Positions 1 to 7,329 of a DNA stretch of 44,313 nucleotides are shown here, in pieces (the stretch's first letter is position 1; every line of letters begins with the position of its first letter). A program made the translations under genes and the position numbers. Source of the stretch: an uncultured Eubacteriales bacterium. Lineage in GTDB: Bacteria > Bacillota > Clostridia > Oscillospirales > Oscillospiraceae. The stretch is taken from the NCBI GenBank assembly GCA_900551355.1, contig URVR01000001.1:1-44313 (forward strand). The letters run 5' to 3'. The notes beneath the pieces were generated by a model. It was given only the letters and a program-made list of their open reading frames with translations. It did no database searches and had not been told where the DNA came from.

Positions 1-46
1 AGATTCCTCTACGTCTCGTGGGCTCGGAGATGTGTATAAGAGACAG
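1..46 (+). other. Illumina Nextera i7 adapter left at contig end (not genomic)
   Basis: Bases 28-46 are exactly the 19-bp Tn5 mosaic end (AGATGTGTATAAGAGACAG). Bases 13-27 (GTCTCGTGGGCTCGG) are the Nextera read-2 adapter. Bases 5-12 (TCCTCTAC) match the adapter form of Nextera index N712, and bases 1-4 (AGAT) match the end of P7. The order P7-index-adapter-mosaic end is that of a library molecule, so genuine genome sequence begins at 47 and the window starts at a contig edge. Confidence 0.97.
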
Positions 47-114
47 AGATAGCCGTCCATCTGCGCCCTGGGGGACGCTGCCGCTTCATGCAGCTTGTTG
101 AGGATATCGTTCAT
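47..114 (-). CDS. hadC: (R)-2-hydroxyacyl-CoA dehydratase beta subunit, 5' end only (contig edge)
   Basis: An ATG at 114-112 follows the hadB stop by three bases (TAA GGC ATG), with the ribosome binding site AAAGGAG in the last codons of hadB, so the two are translationally coupled. The 22 complete codons read MNDILNKLHEAAASPRAQMD and onward, which resembles the N-terminus of HadC/FldC beta subunits. Together with HadB it would form the [4Fe-4S] heterodimer that dehydrates (R)-2-hydroxyacyl-CoA to enoyl-CoA. The gene is cut by the adapter at 46. Identity rests mainly on position and the short N-terminal match. Confidence 0.75.
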
Positions 115-117
115 GCC

Positions 118-1359
118 TTACACTCCTTTCGCAGCCTTGTTGGCTTCCATGATCTCCGTCAGGCCCTGCACGCGGGTGTCGTACTGGGCTTCGGAGAAGT
201 TCCGCGGGTCGGCCTGGTCGCCGTCGAAGCTGACCACGGGGATGCCGCAGGCGTCGCCGATCTGGCGGCTCATCTCATACATGAAGCCGCTCCACAGCTT
301 GCAGGAGCGGTTGGTGTGGACCAGCATACCCTCCACATGGTTGTCCTTGCAGAGCTTGATGCGCTTGTCGCGGCTCATCTCCAGATTGATGGCGTTGGGC
401 ACCTTGCAGTAGGCGCGGATCATCTCGTCAAAGGTGTTGTAGTCGAAGCCGAAGGCATCGGCGTAGATGGTGGTGACCATGTTGATGCCCCGGGACTTCA
501 GGCCGGTGCTGGTGGCGCGGAGGTAGGGCCAGCAGGCGATGCCCTCGAACATGATGCGGTACTTCTCCTCCGTGCGGAAGGTGGAGGTGCCGTTCTTGTG
601 GCTCTCCTCGTACTCCTTCAGCAGCGTCTCCATGGCGTCGGCGGCGGTGGACTTGCCCCGGGCCGTGACCATGACGGCCATGTGGTTCAGCAGGTCGAAG
701 CCGTTGAAGGGAGAGGGCACATACTTGGCGCAGCCGGTGGCCGCCAGCCATGCGCGGCTGGAGCGGCAGGAGAAGCCGGTGACTTCCTTGAACTTCTCGT
801 CAGACCACTTCTTGCCGGTGATCTCCTCCAGCTGATGGACGGCATCCCAGAACTGGCCGGTGACGTAGGCCACCTCGGCATCGGACACCTCGTAGTCGGG
901 GTTGAAGGGGATATCCAGCAGGATCATGGGGATGTTCAGCTCGCGGGCCAGATTCTCGTACCACTTGATCATGCAGGAGCAGATGTTGCTGCAGCACAGC
1001 AGTACGTCGGGCATGGCCACGTCCTGCTCGGGACAGGACTTCAGCTTGGCATAGGCCAGAGACACGCGGGCGTAGGCGCAGATGTCGTTGGAGTAGCCCT
1101 CGGACTCCGCCACCTCGCACATGCGGGTGCCGGCGCCGCGGGCGGCGATGCCGGCGGCCTGATTCTCGGGGTACACGGTGGCGATGCCCATGGTCTCCGG
1201 GATCTCCACGGGGAAGTTGCTGGACACCCATGCCACCTTCTCGCCCCGCTTCTTGGCCTCGATGGCGTCCACATAGGCGTCCGCCGCGATCTTGCCCAGC
1301 TTATACTTGGCGGAGTTCACATCCACCGGCTTCGGGGCCTTCTTCACTTCTTCTGCCAT
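118..1359 (-). CDS. hadB: (R)-2-hydroxyacyl-CoA dehydratase alpha subunit (HadB/FldB family)
   Basis: 413-residue cytosolic iron-sulfur protein of the HgdB/HadB/FldB family (C. difficile HadB is about 408 aa). It carries the family's cluster cysteines: C94 in DICAYAR, C127 in CCSNIC and C353 in NRSCKLW, corresponding to C84, C117 and C346 of HadB. Other conserved blocks are YPENQAAG (63-70), SPFNGFDL (216-223), EEKYRIM (264-270) and FDGDQADPR (378-386). With HadC it dehydrates a 2-hydroxyacyl-CoA through a ketyl radical after one-electron activation by HadI, a step in reductive Stickland-type fermentation of leucine, phenylalanine or glutamate; the substrate cannot be read from sequence. The order hadI-hadB-hadC matches the C. 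difficile leucine-reduction operon. Confidence 0.9.
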   Translation of the reverse strand: MAEEVKKAPKPVDVNSAKYKLGKIAADAYVDAIEAKKRGEKVAWVSSNFPVEIPETMGIATVYPENQAAGIAARGAGTRMCEVAESEGYSNDICAYARVSLAYAKLKSCPEQDVAMPDVLLCCSNICSCMIKWYENLARELNIPMILLDIPFNPDYEVSDAEVAYVTGQFWDAVHQLEEITGKKWSDEKFKEVTGFSCRSSRAWLAATGCAKYVPSPFNGFDLLNHMAVMVTARGKSTAADAMETLLKEYEESHKNGTSTFRTEEKYRIMFEGIACWPYLRATSTGLKSRGINMVTTIYADAFGFDYNTFDEMIRAYCKVPNAINLEMSRDKRIKLCKDNHVEGMLVHTNRSCKLWSGFMYEMSRQIGDACGIPVVSFDGDQADPRNFSEAQYDTRVQGLTEIMEANKAAKGV

Positions 1360-1394
1360 TTCATTTCCTCCTTGTTCCGCAATATCTAAACTCT

Positions 1395-2171
1395 TTACTT
1401 GTTTGCTTCCTTATATGCCCAGAGGGCCGCGCCGATGGCGCCGAAGTACTGGGCCAGCGGGTCAAAGCTCACCGGAACGCCCAGCTCCTCGCTGATGGCC
1501 TGCCGCACGGCGCTGTTTTTCGCCACGCCGCCGGACATGCACACGCGCTCCGTCACACCGGCGCGCCGGGCCAGCGCCGCCACGCGGCTGGCCACGCTGC
1601 GGCAGATGCCTGCCACCAGATCGGGCCGTTTGACGCCGGCGGCCATCTGGCTGATGACCTCGCTCTCGGCGAACACCGTGCAGGTGCTGGAGATGGCGGC
1701 GGGAGCCGTGGCCTGCGCGGCGCAGTCCCCCAGTTCGTCCACGTCCATCCGGAGGATGGACGCCATCACGTCCAGAAACCGGCCGGTGCCGGCGGCGCAC
1801 TTGTCGTTCATCACGAAGTTGGACATCTTGCCGGAGGGGGTCAGGGCGATGACCTTGGCGTCCTGCCCGCCGATGTCGATGACCGTCCGCAGGTCGGGGA
1901 ACACGAACCGGCCGCCCAGCGCGTGGGCCGTCAGCTCGCTGATCTCGCTGTCCGCGCCCTCATAGTTCTTCCGGCCATAACCGGTGACCACGGTGCGGGC
2001 CATGTCCGCCTGGGTCAGGCCGCAGGTGCGCCACAGCTCCGCCAGCGCCTCCGCCGGGCCGTCGGTGCCCAGTCCGCCCCGCTGCAGACTCCTGCCCGCC
2101 AGCTCCGTTCCGTCTTTGATCACGGCGCACTTGGATGTGGTGCTGCCGATGTCGATGCCAAGGGTATACAT
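1395..2171 (-). CDS. hadI: 2-hydroxyacyl-CoA dehydratase activator ATPase
   Basis: 258-residue ASKHA-fold ATPase that hydrolyses ATP to drive one electron onto the dehydratase. The phosphate-binding motif GIDIGSTTSK is at 5-14, a second DIGGQD motif is at 99-104, and the cysteines expected to bridge a [4Fe-4S] cluster across the homodimer are C125 (KCAAGTGRF) and C164 (SSTCTVF), matching C127 and C166 of HgdC. The adenosine motif CMSGGVAKN is near the C-terminus. The start at 2171 has GGAGG five bases upstream. It is first in the operon, 35 nt ahead of hadB, behind a consensus promoter with palindromes near the start site. Confidence 0.93.
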   Translation of the reverse strand: MYTLGIDIGSTTSKCAVIKDGTELAGRSLQRGGLGTDGPAEALAELWRTCGLTQADMARTVVTGYGRKNYEGADSEISELTAHALGGRFVFPDLRTVIDIGGQDAKVIALTPSGKMSNFVMNDKCAAGTGRFLDVMASILRMDVDELGDCAAQATAPAAISSTCTVFAESEVISQMAAGVKRPDLVAGICRSVASRVAALARRAGVTERVCMSGGVAKNSAVRQAISEELGVPVSFDPLAQYFGAIGAALWAYKEANK

Positions 2172-2200
2172 AGTGCCTCCTGCCCTTCGTAGGGTCCTTT

Positions 2201-2233
2201 TTGGCGCGAAAACGCGCCAACTGGTCTTACCAG
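2201..2233 (-). promoter_or_regulatory. Two abutting palindromes in the hadI leader (putative operators)
   Basis: 2201-2220 is a perfect inverted repeat, TTGGCGCG-AAAA-CGCGCCAA. Directly adjoining it, 2221-2233 is CTGGT-CTT-ACCAG, which fits the TNGTNNNACNA operator pattern of FadR-subfamily GntR regulators. Both lie just downstream of the hadI -10 element, around the predicted start site. Repressor binding by a GntR protein is an inference; no gntR gene is in the window. Confidence 0.55.
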
Positions 2234-2242
2234 TTTATTTGT

Positions 2243-2271
2243 ATTATACAAGTTTGTGAAAAATGCGTCAA
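2243..2271 (-). promoter_or_regulatory. Sigma-A promoter of the hadIBC operon
   Basis: On the minus strand TTGACG (2271-2266) is followed after 17 bases by TATAAT (2248-2243). This is near consensus and lies about 70 nt upstream of the hadI start. Confidence 0.85.
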
Positions 2272-2387
2272 TTGTGGGAGTTGCTAAAAAAATAACAATT
2301 ATATGTGCATTGTCACGAGCTGCGCTTTAAATGGCCAAAGTATCCCGGATTTTTTCCGCGCGAAAGTTCCCTTTTTCCGGCAAAGCA

Positions 2388-2419
2388 CAGGCGGCGTCCG
2401 CTTTTTCGGACGCCGCCTG
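2388..2419 (-). terminator. Perfect 13-bp hairpin downstream of the 73-aa gene
   Basis: Arms 2388-2400 (CAGGCGGCGTCCG) and 2407-2419 pair perfectly around a six-base loop, five bases past the stop of the 73-aa gene on the minus strand. No good U-tract follows in either direction, so it may be a weak terminator or a 3'-end protector. Confidence 0.55.
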
Positions 2420-2424
2420 CGCGC

Positions 2425-2646
2425 TTACGGGAGGTCCTCGATCTCCGGCTTGCCCAGGTGCATGTCCCGCCAGCCGCGGGGCAGCCCCGGACCGATCAGC
2501 GGGAACAGATGCTCCGTGTCGCTGGTGGGCTGGATGTTGTAGGTGCCATACATATTCACCAGATCGAAGCAGCTCTCCGGCACGCCCCGGAACTGATGGA
2601 CGTCCGGCGTGGCGTCGTAGGGAAAGCCGCTGCTCTTTTTGGGCAT
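2425..2646 (-). CDS. Small hypothetical protein (73 aa)
   Basis: I do not recognise this family. The product has no signal peptide or membrane segment and is rich in Pro, Gly and aromatic residues, with a PKKSSGFPYDATPD start and the stretch GPGLPRGWRDMHLGKPEIEDLP near the end. A strong ribosome binding site, GGAGGTGAT, lies about seven bases before the ATG, which supports expression. That site is the 3' arm of a perfect 9-bp hairpin (2656-2680), so its initiation may be controlled by RNA structure. It lies 69 nt downstream of another small minus-strand gene and may be cotranscribed with it. Confidence 0.6.
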   Translation of the reverse strand: MPKKSSGFPYDATPDVHQFRGVPESCFDLVNMYGTYNIQPTSDTEHLFPLIGPGLPRGWRDMHLGKPEIEDLP

Positions 2647-2655
2647 GAAAAATCA

Positions 2656-2680
2656 CCTCCGGCCTTAGTATGGCCGGAGG
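2656..2680 (-). promoter_or_regulatory. Hairpin that would sequester a ribosome binding site
   Basis: CCTCCGGCC (2656-2664) and GGCCGGAGG (2672-2680) pair perfectly around a seven-base loop. On the minus-strand transcript the 3' arm contains the GGAGG of the 73-aa gene and is followed by TGATTTTTC. It could act as a terminator for the upstream gene, as a switch on translation, or both. Confidence 0.55.
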
Positions 2681-2715
2681 CGATGGGTTTCTTTCTATAT
2701 TATATAATGTGGCGT

Positions 2716-2910
2716 TCAGCGGTAGACCTCGGCGTCGAAGTCCCGGACGATCTCGCCGCGCTGCTCGTCCCGGACGTAGACGAGATTCGTCTCGTCGAAG
2801 GCCAGACGCATGGCAAAGTCCTTGGCCTCATAGATGTCGTTGGTCTCGAAAAAGTCGCGATAGGCCGACTCCGGCTCGTGGCTCTTGCGCCAGACAACGT
2901 GAAATCGCAT
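2716..2910 (-). CDS. Small hypothetical protein (64 aa)
   Basis: Start set at the ATG at 2910 (MRFHVVWRKSHEPES), which has GGAGGAG seven bases upstream; an earlier in-frame ATG at 2952 has no such site. The product is soluble and charged, with FFETNDIYEAKDFA and VYVRDEQRGEIVRDFD segments, and I do not recognise the family. Upstream on the minus strand are a consensus -35 TTGACA (3016-3011) with only a poor -10, then a 46-nt inverted repeat (2933-2978) inside the leader that carries the recurring AACCGATGGTAT word. Confidence 0.6.
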   Translation of the reverse strand: MRFHVVWRKSHEPESAYRDFFETNDIYEAKDFAMRLAFDETNLVYVRDEQRGEIVRDFDAEVYR

Positions 2911-2929
2911 AGGTGCTCCTCCTGCAGAA

Positions 2930-2978
2930 ATACCATCGGTTAACAAGGGCAAACACGCCTGCCCTTGTCAACCGATGG
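2930..2978. repeat. Long inverted repeat in the leader of the 64-aa gene
   Basis: Arms 2933-2951 and 2960-2978 (19 bp each, one mismatch that becomes G-U on the minus-strand RNA) enclose an eight-base loop. Each arm contains AACCGATGG; the left arm extends to the full 12-mer AACCGATGGTAT on the minus strand (2941-2930). The right arm shares the 14-mer TTGTCAACCGATGG with the leader of the Rrf2 gene (21951-21964). It could be a regulator site, an RNA hairpin, or both. Confidence 0.65.
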
Positions 2979-3155
2979 CAGGGGTGTATTTTTTAGTATA
3001 CCCCCGCATGTGTCAAATTGCAACGGTGGGTTTTGCCAAAAAAGAACGAATAAGTTCGGCTATTTTCCCCTGCGAAAAAGTGGGATTTTTTCTTTCCCGC
3101 AGACACAGGATGTTGTATAATGAGTCGAGTTTTTGAGTAAACGGGGGATACGGAG

Positions 3156-4640
3156 ATGAAGATCGGTTTTGACAACGACAAGTACCTGCAGCTGCAGGCG
3201 GAGCACATCACGGCGCGGCGCGCCCAGTTCGGCGGCAAGCTGTATCTGGAGTTCGGCGGCAAGCTGTTCGACGACTACCACGCGTCCCGGGTGCTGCCGG
3301 GCTTCCAGCCGGACAGCAAGATCCGGATGCTGCGGACGCTGAAGGACGACGTGGAGATCGTGGTGGCCATCTGCGCCGGCGACATCGAAAAGAACAAGAT
3401 GCGGGGCGACCTGGGCATCAGCTACGACGCCGACGTGCTGCGGCTCATCGACGTGTTCCGGGATCTGGGGTTCTATGTAGGCTCCGTGGTCATCACCCAG
3501 TACGCCGGGCAGCCGGCGGCGGACGCCTTCATCAAGCGGCTGGACACGCTGGGCGTCAAGAGCTACCGGCACTATCCCATCGCCGGGTATCCCTCCGACG
3601 TGGCCCACATCGTCTCCGACGAGGGACTGGGCCGCAACGACTATATCGAGACGACCCGTCCCCTCATCGTGGTGACGGCTCCCGGCCCCGGCAGCGGCAA
3701 GATGGCCACCTGTCTGAGCCAGCTGTACCACGACAACCGCCGGGGCATCCCCGCGGGCTACGCCAAGTATGAGACGTTCCCCATCTGGAACCTGCCGCTG
3801 AAGCACCCGGTGAACCTGGCCTACGAGGCCGCCACCGCCGACCTCAACGACGTGAACATGATCGATCCGTTCCACCTGGAGGCCTACGGCGTCACCACCG
3901 TCAACTACAACCGGGACGTGGAGATCTTCCCCGTGCTGGCCGCCATGTTCCGGAAGATCCAGGGCGAGTGCCCCTACAAGTCCCCCACGGACATGGGCGT
4001 GAACATGGCGGGCTTCGCCATCGTGGACGACGACGCCTGTCAGGAGGCCAGCCGCATGGAGATCCTGCGCCGCTACTACGCCGGGTGCGTGGAGCGGGCC
4101 AAGGGACAGGCCGACGAGTGCGTGGTGCGGAAGCTGGAGCTGGTGATGCAGCAGGCCGGCGTGACGCCGGAGCTGTGCCCCGCCGTGGGCGCTTCGCTGG
4201 AGAAGGCGGAGCTGACCGGCAAGCCCGCCGGCGCCATGGTGCTGCCGGACGGCTGCGTCGTTACCGGCAAGACCTCCCCCCTGCTGGGCGCGTCGGCGGC
4301 GCTGCTGCTCAACGCCCTGAAGCACATGGCGGGCATCGACCACAAGCTGGACCTCATCCCCTCCTCCGTTATCGAGCCTATCAGCGCCATGAAAACCGAC
4401 TATCTGGGCCACCGCAACCCTCGGCTCCACTCCGACGAGGTGCTGATCGCGCTGGCCATCTCGGGCCTGACCAACCCGCTGGCCGCCATGGTGCAGGAGC
4501 AGCTGAAGAAGCTGCGGGGCTGTGACGCCCATTTCTCCGTCATCATCTCGGAGGAGGACGCCAAGCTGTACAAGCGGCTGGGCATCAATGTCAGCTGTGA
4601 GCCGAAATACGAGGTCAAGTCCCTGTACCACAAGAAGTGA
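3156..4640 (+). CDS. DUF1846 domain-containing protein
   Basis: A 494-residue protein matching the DUF1846 family along its full usual length of about 500 aa, from the N-terminal MKIGFDNDKYLQLQ to VSCEPKYEVKSLYHKK. Family features include an internal TAPGPGSGKMATC segment around residues 173-185 that looks like a nucleotide or phosphate loop. There is no signal peptide, so it is cytosolic. The biochemical role is not established. A -10 TATAAT is at 3116-3121 without a clear -35. The ribosome binding site is GGGGG followed by GGAG just before the ATG. It precedes tex on the same strand with a 79-nt gap. Confidence 0.88.
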   Translation: MKIGFDNDKYLQLQAEHITARRAQFGGKLYLEFGGKLFDDYHASRVLPGFQPDSKIRMLRTLKDDVEIVVAICAGDIEKNKMRGDLGISYDADVLRLIDVFRDLGFYVGSVVITQYAGQPAADAFIKRLDTLGVKSYRHYPIAGYPSDVAHIVSDEGLGRNDYIETTRPLIVVTAPGPGSGKMATCLSQLYHDNRRGIPAGYAKYETFPIWNLPLKHPVNLAYEAATADLNDVNMIDPFHLEAYGVTTVNYNRDVEIFPVLAAMFRKIQGECPYKSPTDMGVNMAGFAIVDDDACQEASRMEILRRYYAGCVERAKGQADECVVRKLELVMQQAGVTPELCPAVGASLEKAELTGKPAGAMVLPDGCVVTGKTSPLLGASAALLLNALKHMAGIDHKLDLIPSSVIEPISAMKTDYLGHRNPRLHSDEVLIALAISGLTNPLAAMVQEQLKKLRGCDAHFSVIISEEDAKLYKRLGINVSCEPKYEVKSLYHKK

Positions 4641-4674
4641 GGGCAGACCGCAAATACATACGGAAGCTATCCCT

Positions 4675-4699
4675 TTTGCCCGCGCTATGCGCGGGCAAA
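4675..4699 (+). repeat. Hairpin between the DUF1846 gene and tex
   Basis: An 11-bp perfect stem (TTTGCCCGCGC, TAT loop, GCGCGGGCAAA) sits 20 nt before the tex start. There is no U-tract, so it is more likely an mRNA-processing or stability element than a terminator. Confidence 0.5.
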
Positions 4700-4719
4700 G
4701 CTGTCTGAAAGGAGCCTTT

Positions 4720-6879
4720 ATGCAGACCATTCCCCAGATACTGGCCAAGGAGCTGGGCAAGCCCCAGCCATACATTGAAAACGTCATCGCCCTGCTGGAC
4801 GAGGGCAACACCATCCCGTTCATCGCCCGCTACCGCAAGGAGCAGCACGGCTCCATGGACGACACCGCCCTGCGGAAGCTAGAGGATCGGCTGCGCTATC
4901 TGCGGAATCTGGAGACGCGGCGGCAGGAGGTGAAGTCCGCCATCGACGGGCAGGGCAAGCTGACGGAGGAGCTGTCCGCCGCCATCGACAACGCCGCCAC
5001 GCTGGCGGAGGTGGAGGATCTGTACCGCCCCTACAAGCAGAAGCGGCGCACCCGCGCTACCATCGCCCGGGAGAAGGGGCTGGAGCCGCTGGCGCTGCTG
5101 CTGTTGGCGCAGGAGAAGGATGGCCCCGCGCCGGAGGACGCCGCCGGGGCATACATCGACCCGGAAAAGGGCGTGGAGACCTTGGCGGACGCCCTGCAGA
5201 GCGCCAGCGACATCATTGCGGAGCTGCTGTCCGACGACGCGGACATCCGGAAATCGCTGCGGGGCCTGCTGATGCGGCAGGGACACCTGCGCAGCGTGGC
5301 CGCCAAGGAGGAGGACAGCGTGTACCGGCTGTACTACGACTTCGATCAGCCGCTGCCCAAGCTGGCGGGCCACCAGATCCTCGCCGTCAACCGGGGCGAA
5401 AAGGAGGGCTTCCTCTCCGTGGCGGTGCTGCTGGATCGGGAGGCGGCGCTGCACGCGCTGCGCACGGCGGTGGTGAAGCCCCGCACACCGGCGGCGGAGT
5501 TCGTCGCCGCCGCCTGCGAGGACGCCTACGACCGGCTGATCTTCCCCTCGCTGGAGCGGGAGGCCCGCTCCACCCTGACGGACACCGCCAATGAGGGGGC
5601 CATCGGGCAGTTCGCCCTGAATCTGAAGCCCCTGCTGATGCAGCCGCCGGTAAAGGGACACGTCACCATGGGGCTGGACCCCGGCTACGCCCACGGCTGC
5701 AAGGTGGCGGTGATCGACGGCACCGGCAAGGTGCTGGACACCACCGTGGTCTACCCCACCTACGGCGAGCGGCAGAAGAAGGAGGCCATCGCCCGGCTCA
5801 CCGCCATGGCCCGCCGCTGCCATGTGGAGCACATCGCCATCGGCAACGGCACCGCCAGCCGGGAGACGGAGCAGATGACGGTGGAGATGCTCCACGGCCT
5901 GCCCGGCGTCAGCTACATGATCGTCAACGAGGCCGGGGCCTCCGTATACTCCGCCAGCAAGCTGGCGGCGGAGGAGTTCCCCGACTACGACGTGAACCTG
6001 CGCAGCGCCGTGTCCATCGCCCGGCGGATGCAGGACCCGCTGGCGGAGCTGGTGAAGATCGACCCCAAGGCCATCGGCGTGGGCCAATACCAGCACGACA
6101 TGCCCCAGAAGCGGCTGGACGAGACGCTGTCCGGCGTGGTGGAGGACTGCGTCAACGCCGTGGGCGTGGACGTGAACACCGCCTCCGCCAGCCTTTTGAG
6201 CCGGGTGTCCGGCCTCACCGCCGCCACCGCAAAAAACATCGTGAAATACCGGGAGGACAACGGCATCTTCCCCGACCGGAAGCGGCTTCTGAAGGTGCCG
6301 AAGCTGGGGCCAAAGGCCTTTGAGCAGTGCGCCGGCTTCCTGCGGGTGCCGGAGAGCCGGAACGTGCTGGACAACACCGGCGTCCACCCGGAGAGCTACG
6401 CCGCGGCGGAGCAGCTGCTGGCCCTGTGCGGCTACACGCCGGCGGACGTGAAAAACGGCGGCATCCCCCTGCTGGCCCAGAAGGTAAAGCTGCTGGGTGA
6501 GGAGAAGGTGGCCAGGCAGCTGGGCATCGGCCTGCCCACCCTGCGGGACGTGGTGAAGGAGCTGCTGAAGCCCGGTCGGGACGTGCGGGACGACCTGCCC
6601 GCTCCCATCCTGCGCACCGACGTACTGGACATGAAGGATCTGAAGCCGGGCATGGTGCTCACCGGCACTGTCCGCAACGTCATCGACTTCGGCGTGTTCG
6701 TGGATATCGGCGTCCATCAGGACGGGCTGGTTCACATCTCCCAGGTGTGCAGCAAGTTCATCAAGCACCCCTCGGAGATCGTGGCCGTAGGCGACATTGT
6801 CAAGGTGGTGGTGCTGGACGTGGATGAGAAGAAAAAGCGCATCAGCCTGTCCATGAAGCAGGTGCCCCGGGAGGCGTAA
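4720..6879 (+). CDS. tex: Tex family RNA-binding transcription accessory protein
   Basis: 719 residues, the usual Tex length. The start is MQTIPQILAKELG at 4720, with AAAGGAG seven bases upstream; the open frame extends further but has no signal there. The domain order is as in Tex: N-terminal helical region with FIARYRKEQHGSMDD, a YqgF/RuvC-like core around 315-425 (MGLDPGYAHGCKVAVIDG), helix-hairpin-helix motifs near 480-545 (SASLLSRVSGLTAATAKNIV) and a C-terminal S1 RNA-binding domain from about 645 (GMVLTGTVRNVIDFGVFVDI). Tex is a cytosolic nucleic-acid-binding protein linked to transcription. A strong bidirectional terminator follows. Confidence 0.95.
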   Translation: MQTIPQILAKELGKPQPYIENVIALLDEGNTIPFIARYRKEQHGSMDDTALRKLEDRLRYLRNLETRRQEVKSAIDGQGKLTEELSAAIDNAATLAEVEDLYRPYKQKRRTRATIAREKGLEPLALLLLAQEKDGPAPEDAAGAYIDPEKGVETLADALQSASDIIAELLSDDADIRKSLRGLLMRQGHLRSVAAKEEDSVYRLYYDFDQPLPKLAGHQILAVNRGEKEGFLSVAVLLDREAALHALRTAVVKPRTPAAEFVAAACEDAYDRLIFPSLEREARSTLTDTANEGAIGQFALNLKPLLMQPPVKGHVTMGLDPGYAHGCKVAVIDGTGKVLDTTVVYPTYGERQKKEAIARLTAMARRCHVEHIAIGNGTASRETEQMTVEMLHGLPGVSYMIVNEAGASVYSASKLAAEEFPDYDVNLRSAVSIARRMQDPLAELVKIDPKAIGVGQYQHDMPQKRLDETLSGVVEDCVNAVGVDVNTASASLLSRVSGLTAATAKNIVKYREDNGIFPDRKRLLKVPKLGPKAFEQCAGFLRVPESRNVLDNTGVHPESYAAAEQLLALCGYTPADVKNGGIPLLAQKVKLLGEEKVARQLGIGLPTLRDVVKELLKPGRDVRDDLPAPILRTDVLDMKDLKPGMVLTGTVRNVIDFGVFVDIGVHQDGLVHISQVCSKFIKHPSEIVAVGDIVKVVVLDVDEKKKRISLSMKQVPREA

Positions 6880-6883
6880 ACAA

Positions 6884-6929
6884 AAAAACCGTCTCTCCAT
6901 CCGGTATGCCGGATGGAGAGACGGTTTTT
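6884..6929. terminator. Bidirectional terminator between tex and spoIIID
   Basis: A 21-bp perfect inverted repeat (6884-6904 and 6909-6929) with a four-base loop; the arms begin with A5 and end with T5. It serves tex on the plus strand, and its right end overlaps the spoIIID stop on the minus strand. Confidence 0.93.
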
Positions 6930-7176
6930 ATGCACCCTTGTACTTCTTCCGCGTGGCCAGTCCGCCCCGGATATGGCGCTGGGCCTTGTTCTCCTCCAGC
7001 ACCGCCTTCACCTGCGTGTAGAGCGCGCGGTCGTACAGCGGCAGGCGCTCGGACAGATCCTTATGTACCGTGGACTTGCTGACGCCGAACTTTTTCGCGG
7101 CGGCGCGGACGGTGGTCCGGTTTTCTATGAGGTAAAGGGCCAGCTCCTGGGCCCGCTGTTCCAGATTCTCTCGGAT
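6928..7176 (-). CDS. spoIIID: Sporulation transcription factor SpoIIID, apparent AUC start
   Basis: The frame encodes an 82-residue SpoIIID homologue: helix-turn-helix core TVRAAAKKFGVSKSTVHKDL, then SERLPLYD and the basic tail HIRGGLATRKKYKGA. SpoIIID regulates mother-cell genes during sporulation. No ATG, GTG or TTG lies in frame between the upstream stop codon (7212-7210) and the conserved domain. An ATC codon at 7176-7174 falls exactly where the Met of B. subtilis SpoIIID aligns (MHDYIKER with IRENLEQR) and has GGAG nine bases upstream. Alternatives are a one-base sequencing error that would link an ATG at 7192, or use of CTG at 7164. A sigma-E-like promoter lies at 7213-7241. Confidence 0.8.
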   Translation of the reverse strand: MRENLEQRAQELALYLIENRTTVRAAAKKFGVSKSTVHKDLSERLPLYDRALYTQVKAVLEENKAQRHIRGGLATRKKYKGA

Positions 7177-7212
7177 AGAGCACCACTCCCATACACGTTT
7201 GCTGCTGGCCTA

Positions 7213-7241
7213 TTTCTATGCAGGCTATGCAGACATTATGC
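7213..7241 (-). promoter_or_regulatory. Sigma-E-like promoter of spoIIID
   Basis: On the minus strand GCATAAT (7241-7235), a 14-base spacer and CATAGAAA (7220-7213) resemble the sigma-E -35 and -10 (CATACAAT) elements. In B. subtilis spoIIID is sigma-E dependent. The predicted start near 7206 would place the ATC start about 30 nt downstream. Confidence 0.45.
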
Positions 7242-7255
7242 TTATCCGGAGACGC

Positions 7256-7291
7256 ACAAAGCCGCACATCCCTTGAGATGTGCGGCTTTGT
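7256..7291. terminator. Hairpin between the AsnB-like gene and spoIIID
   Basis: Perfect 15-bp stem (ACAAAGCCGCACATC and its complement) with a six-base loop. The better T-rich tail (GCTTTATTT) is on the plus strand; on the minus strand it would follow the AsnB-like gene without a clear U-tract. Confidence 0.65.
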
Positions 7292-7329
7292 GCTTTATTT
7301 AAGGAGAGAAACTGGTTGGCTGAGGATCA

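Noticed and set aside
88..1389. Long plus-strand ORF of 433 codons opposite hadB
   Set aside because: It is the antisense shadow of a clearly conserved gene; His/Gly/Leu-rich translation with no family resemblance. The same applies to long antisense frames opposite tex, the ABC importer, brnQ, pyk, the dockerin gene and the Wzy-like gene.
4675..4699. Intrinsic terminator between the DUF1846 gene and tex
   Set aside because: Strong stem but no U-tract on either strand, so it is listed only as a hairpin.
3060..4823. 587-codon minus-strand ORF opposite the DUF1846 gene
   Set aside because: GC-bias shadow; the plus-strand product is a full-length known family.
7061..7267. Minus-strand ORF beginning at 7267 across the spoIIID 5' region
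   Set aside because: It starts upstream of the predicted sigma-E start site and runs out of frame through the conserved SpoIIID helix-turn-helix; no ribosome site.
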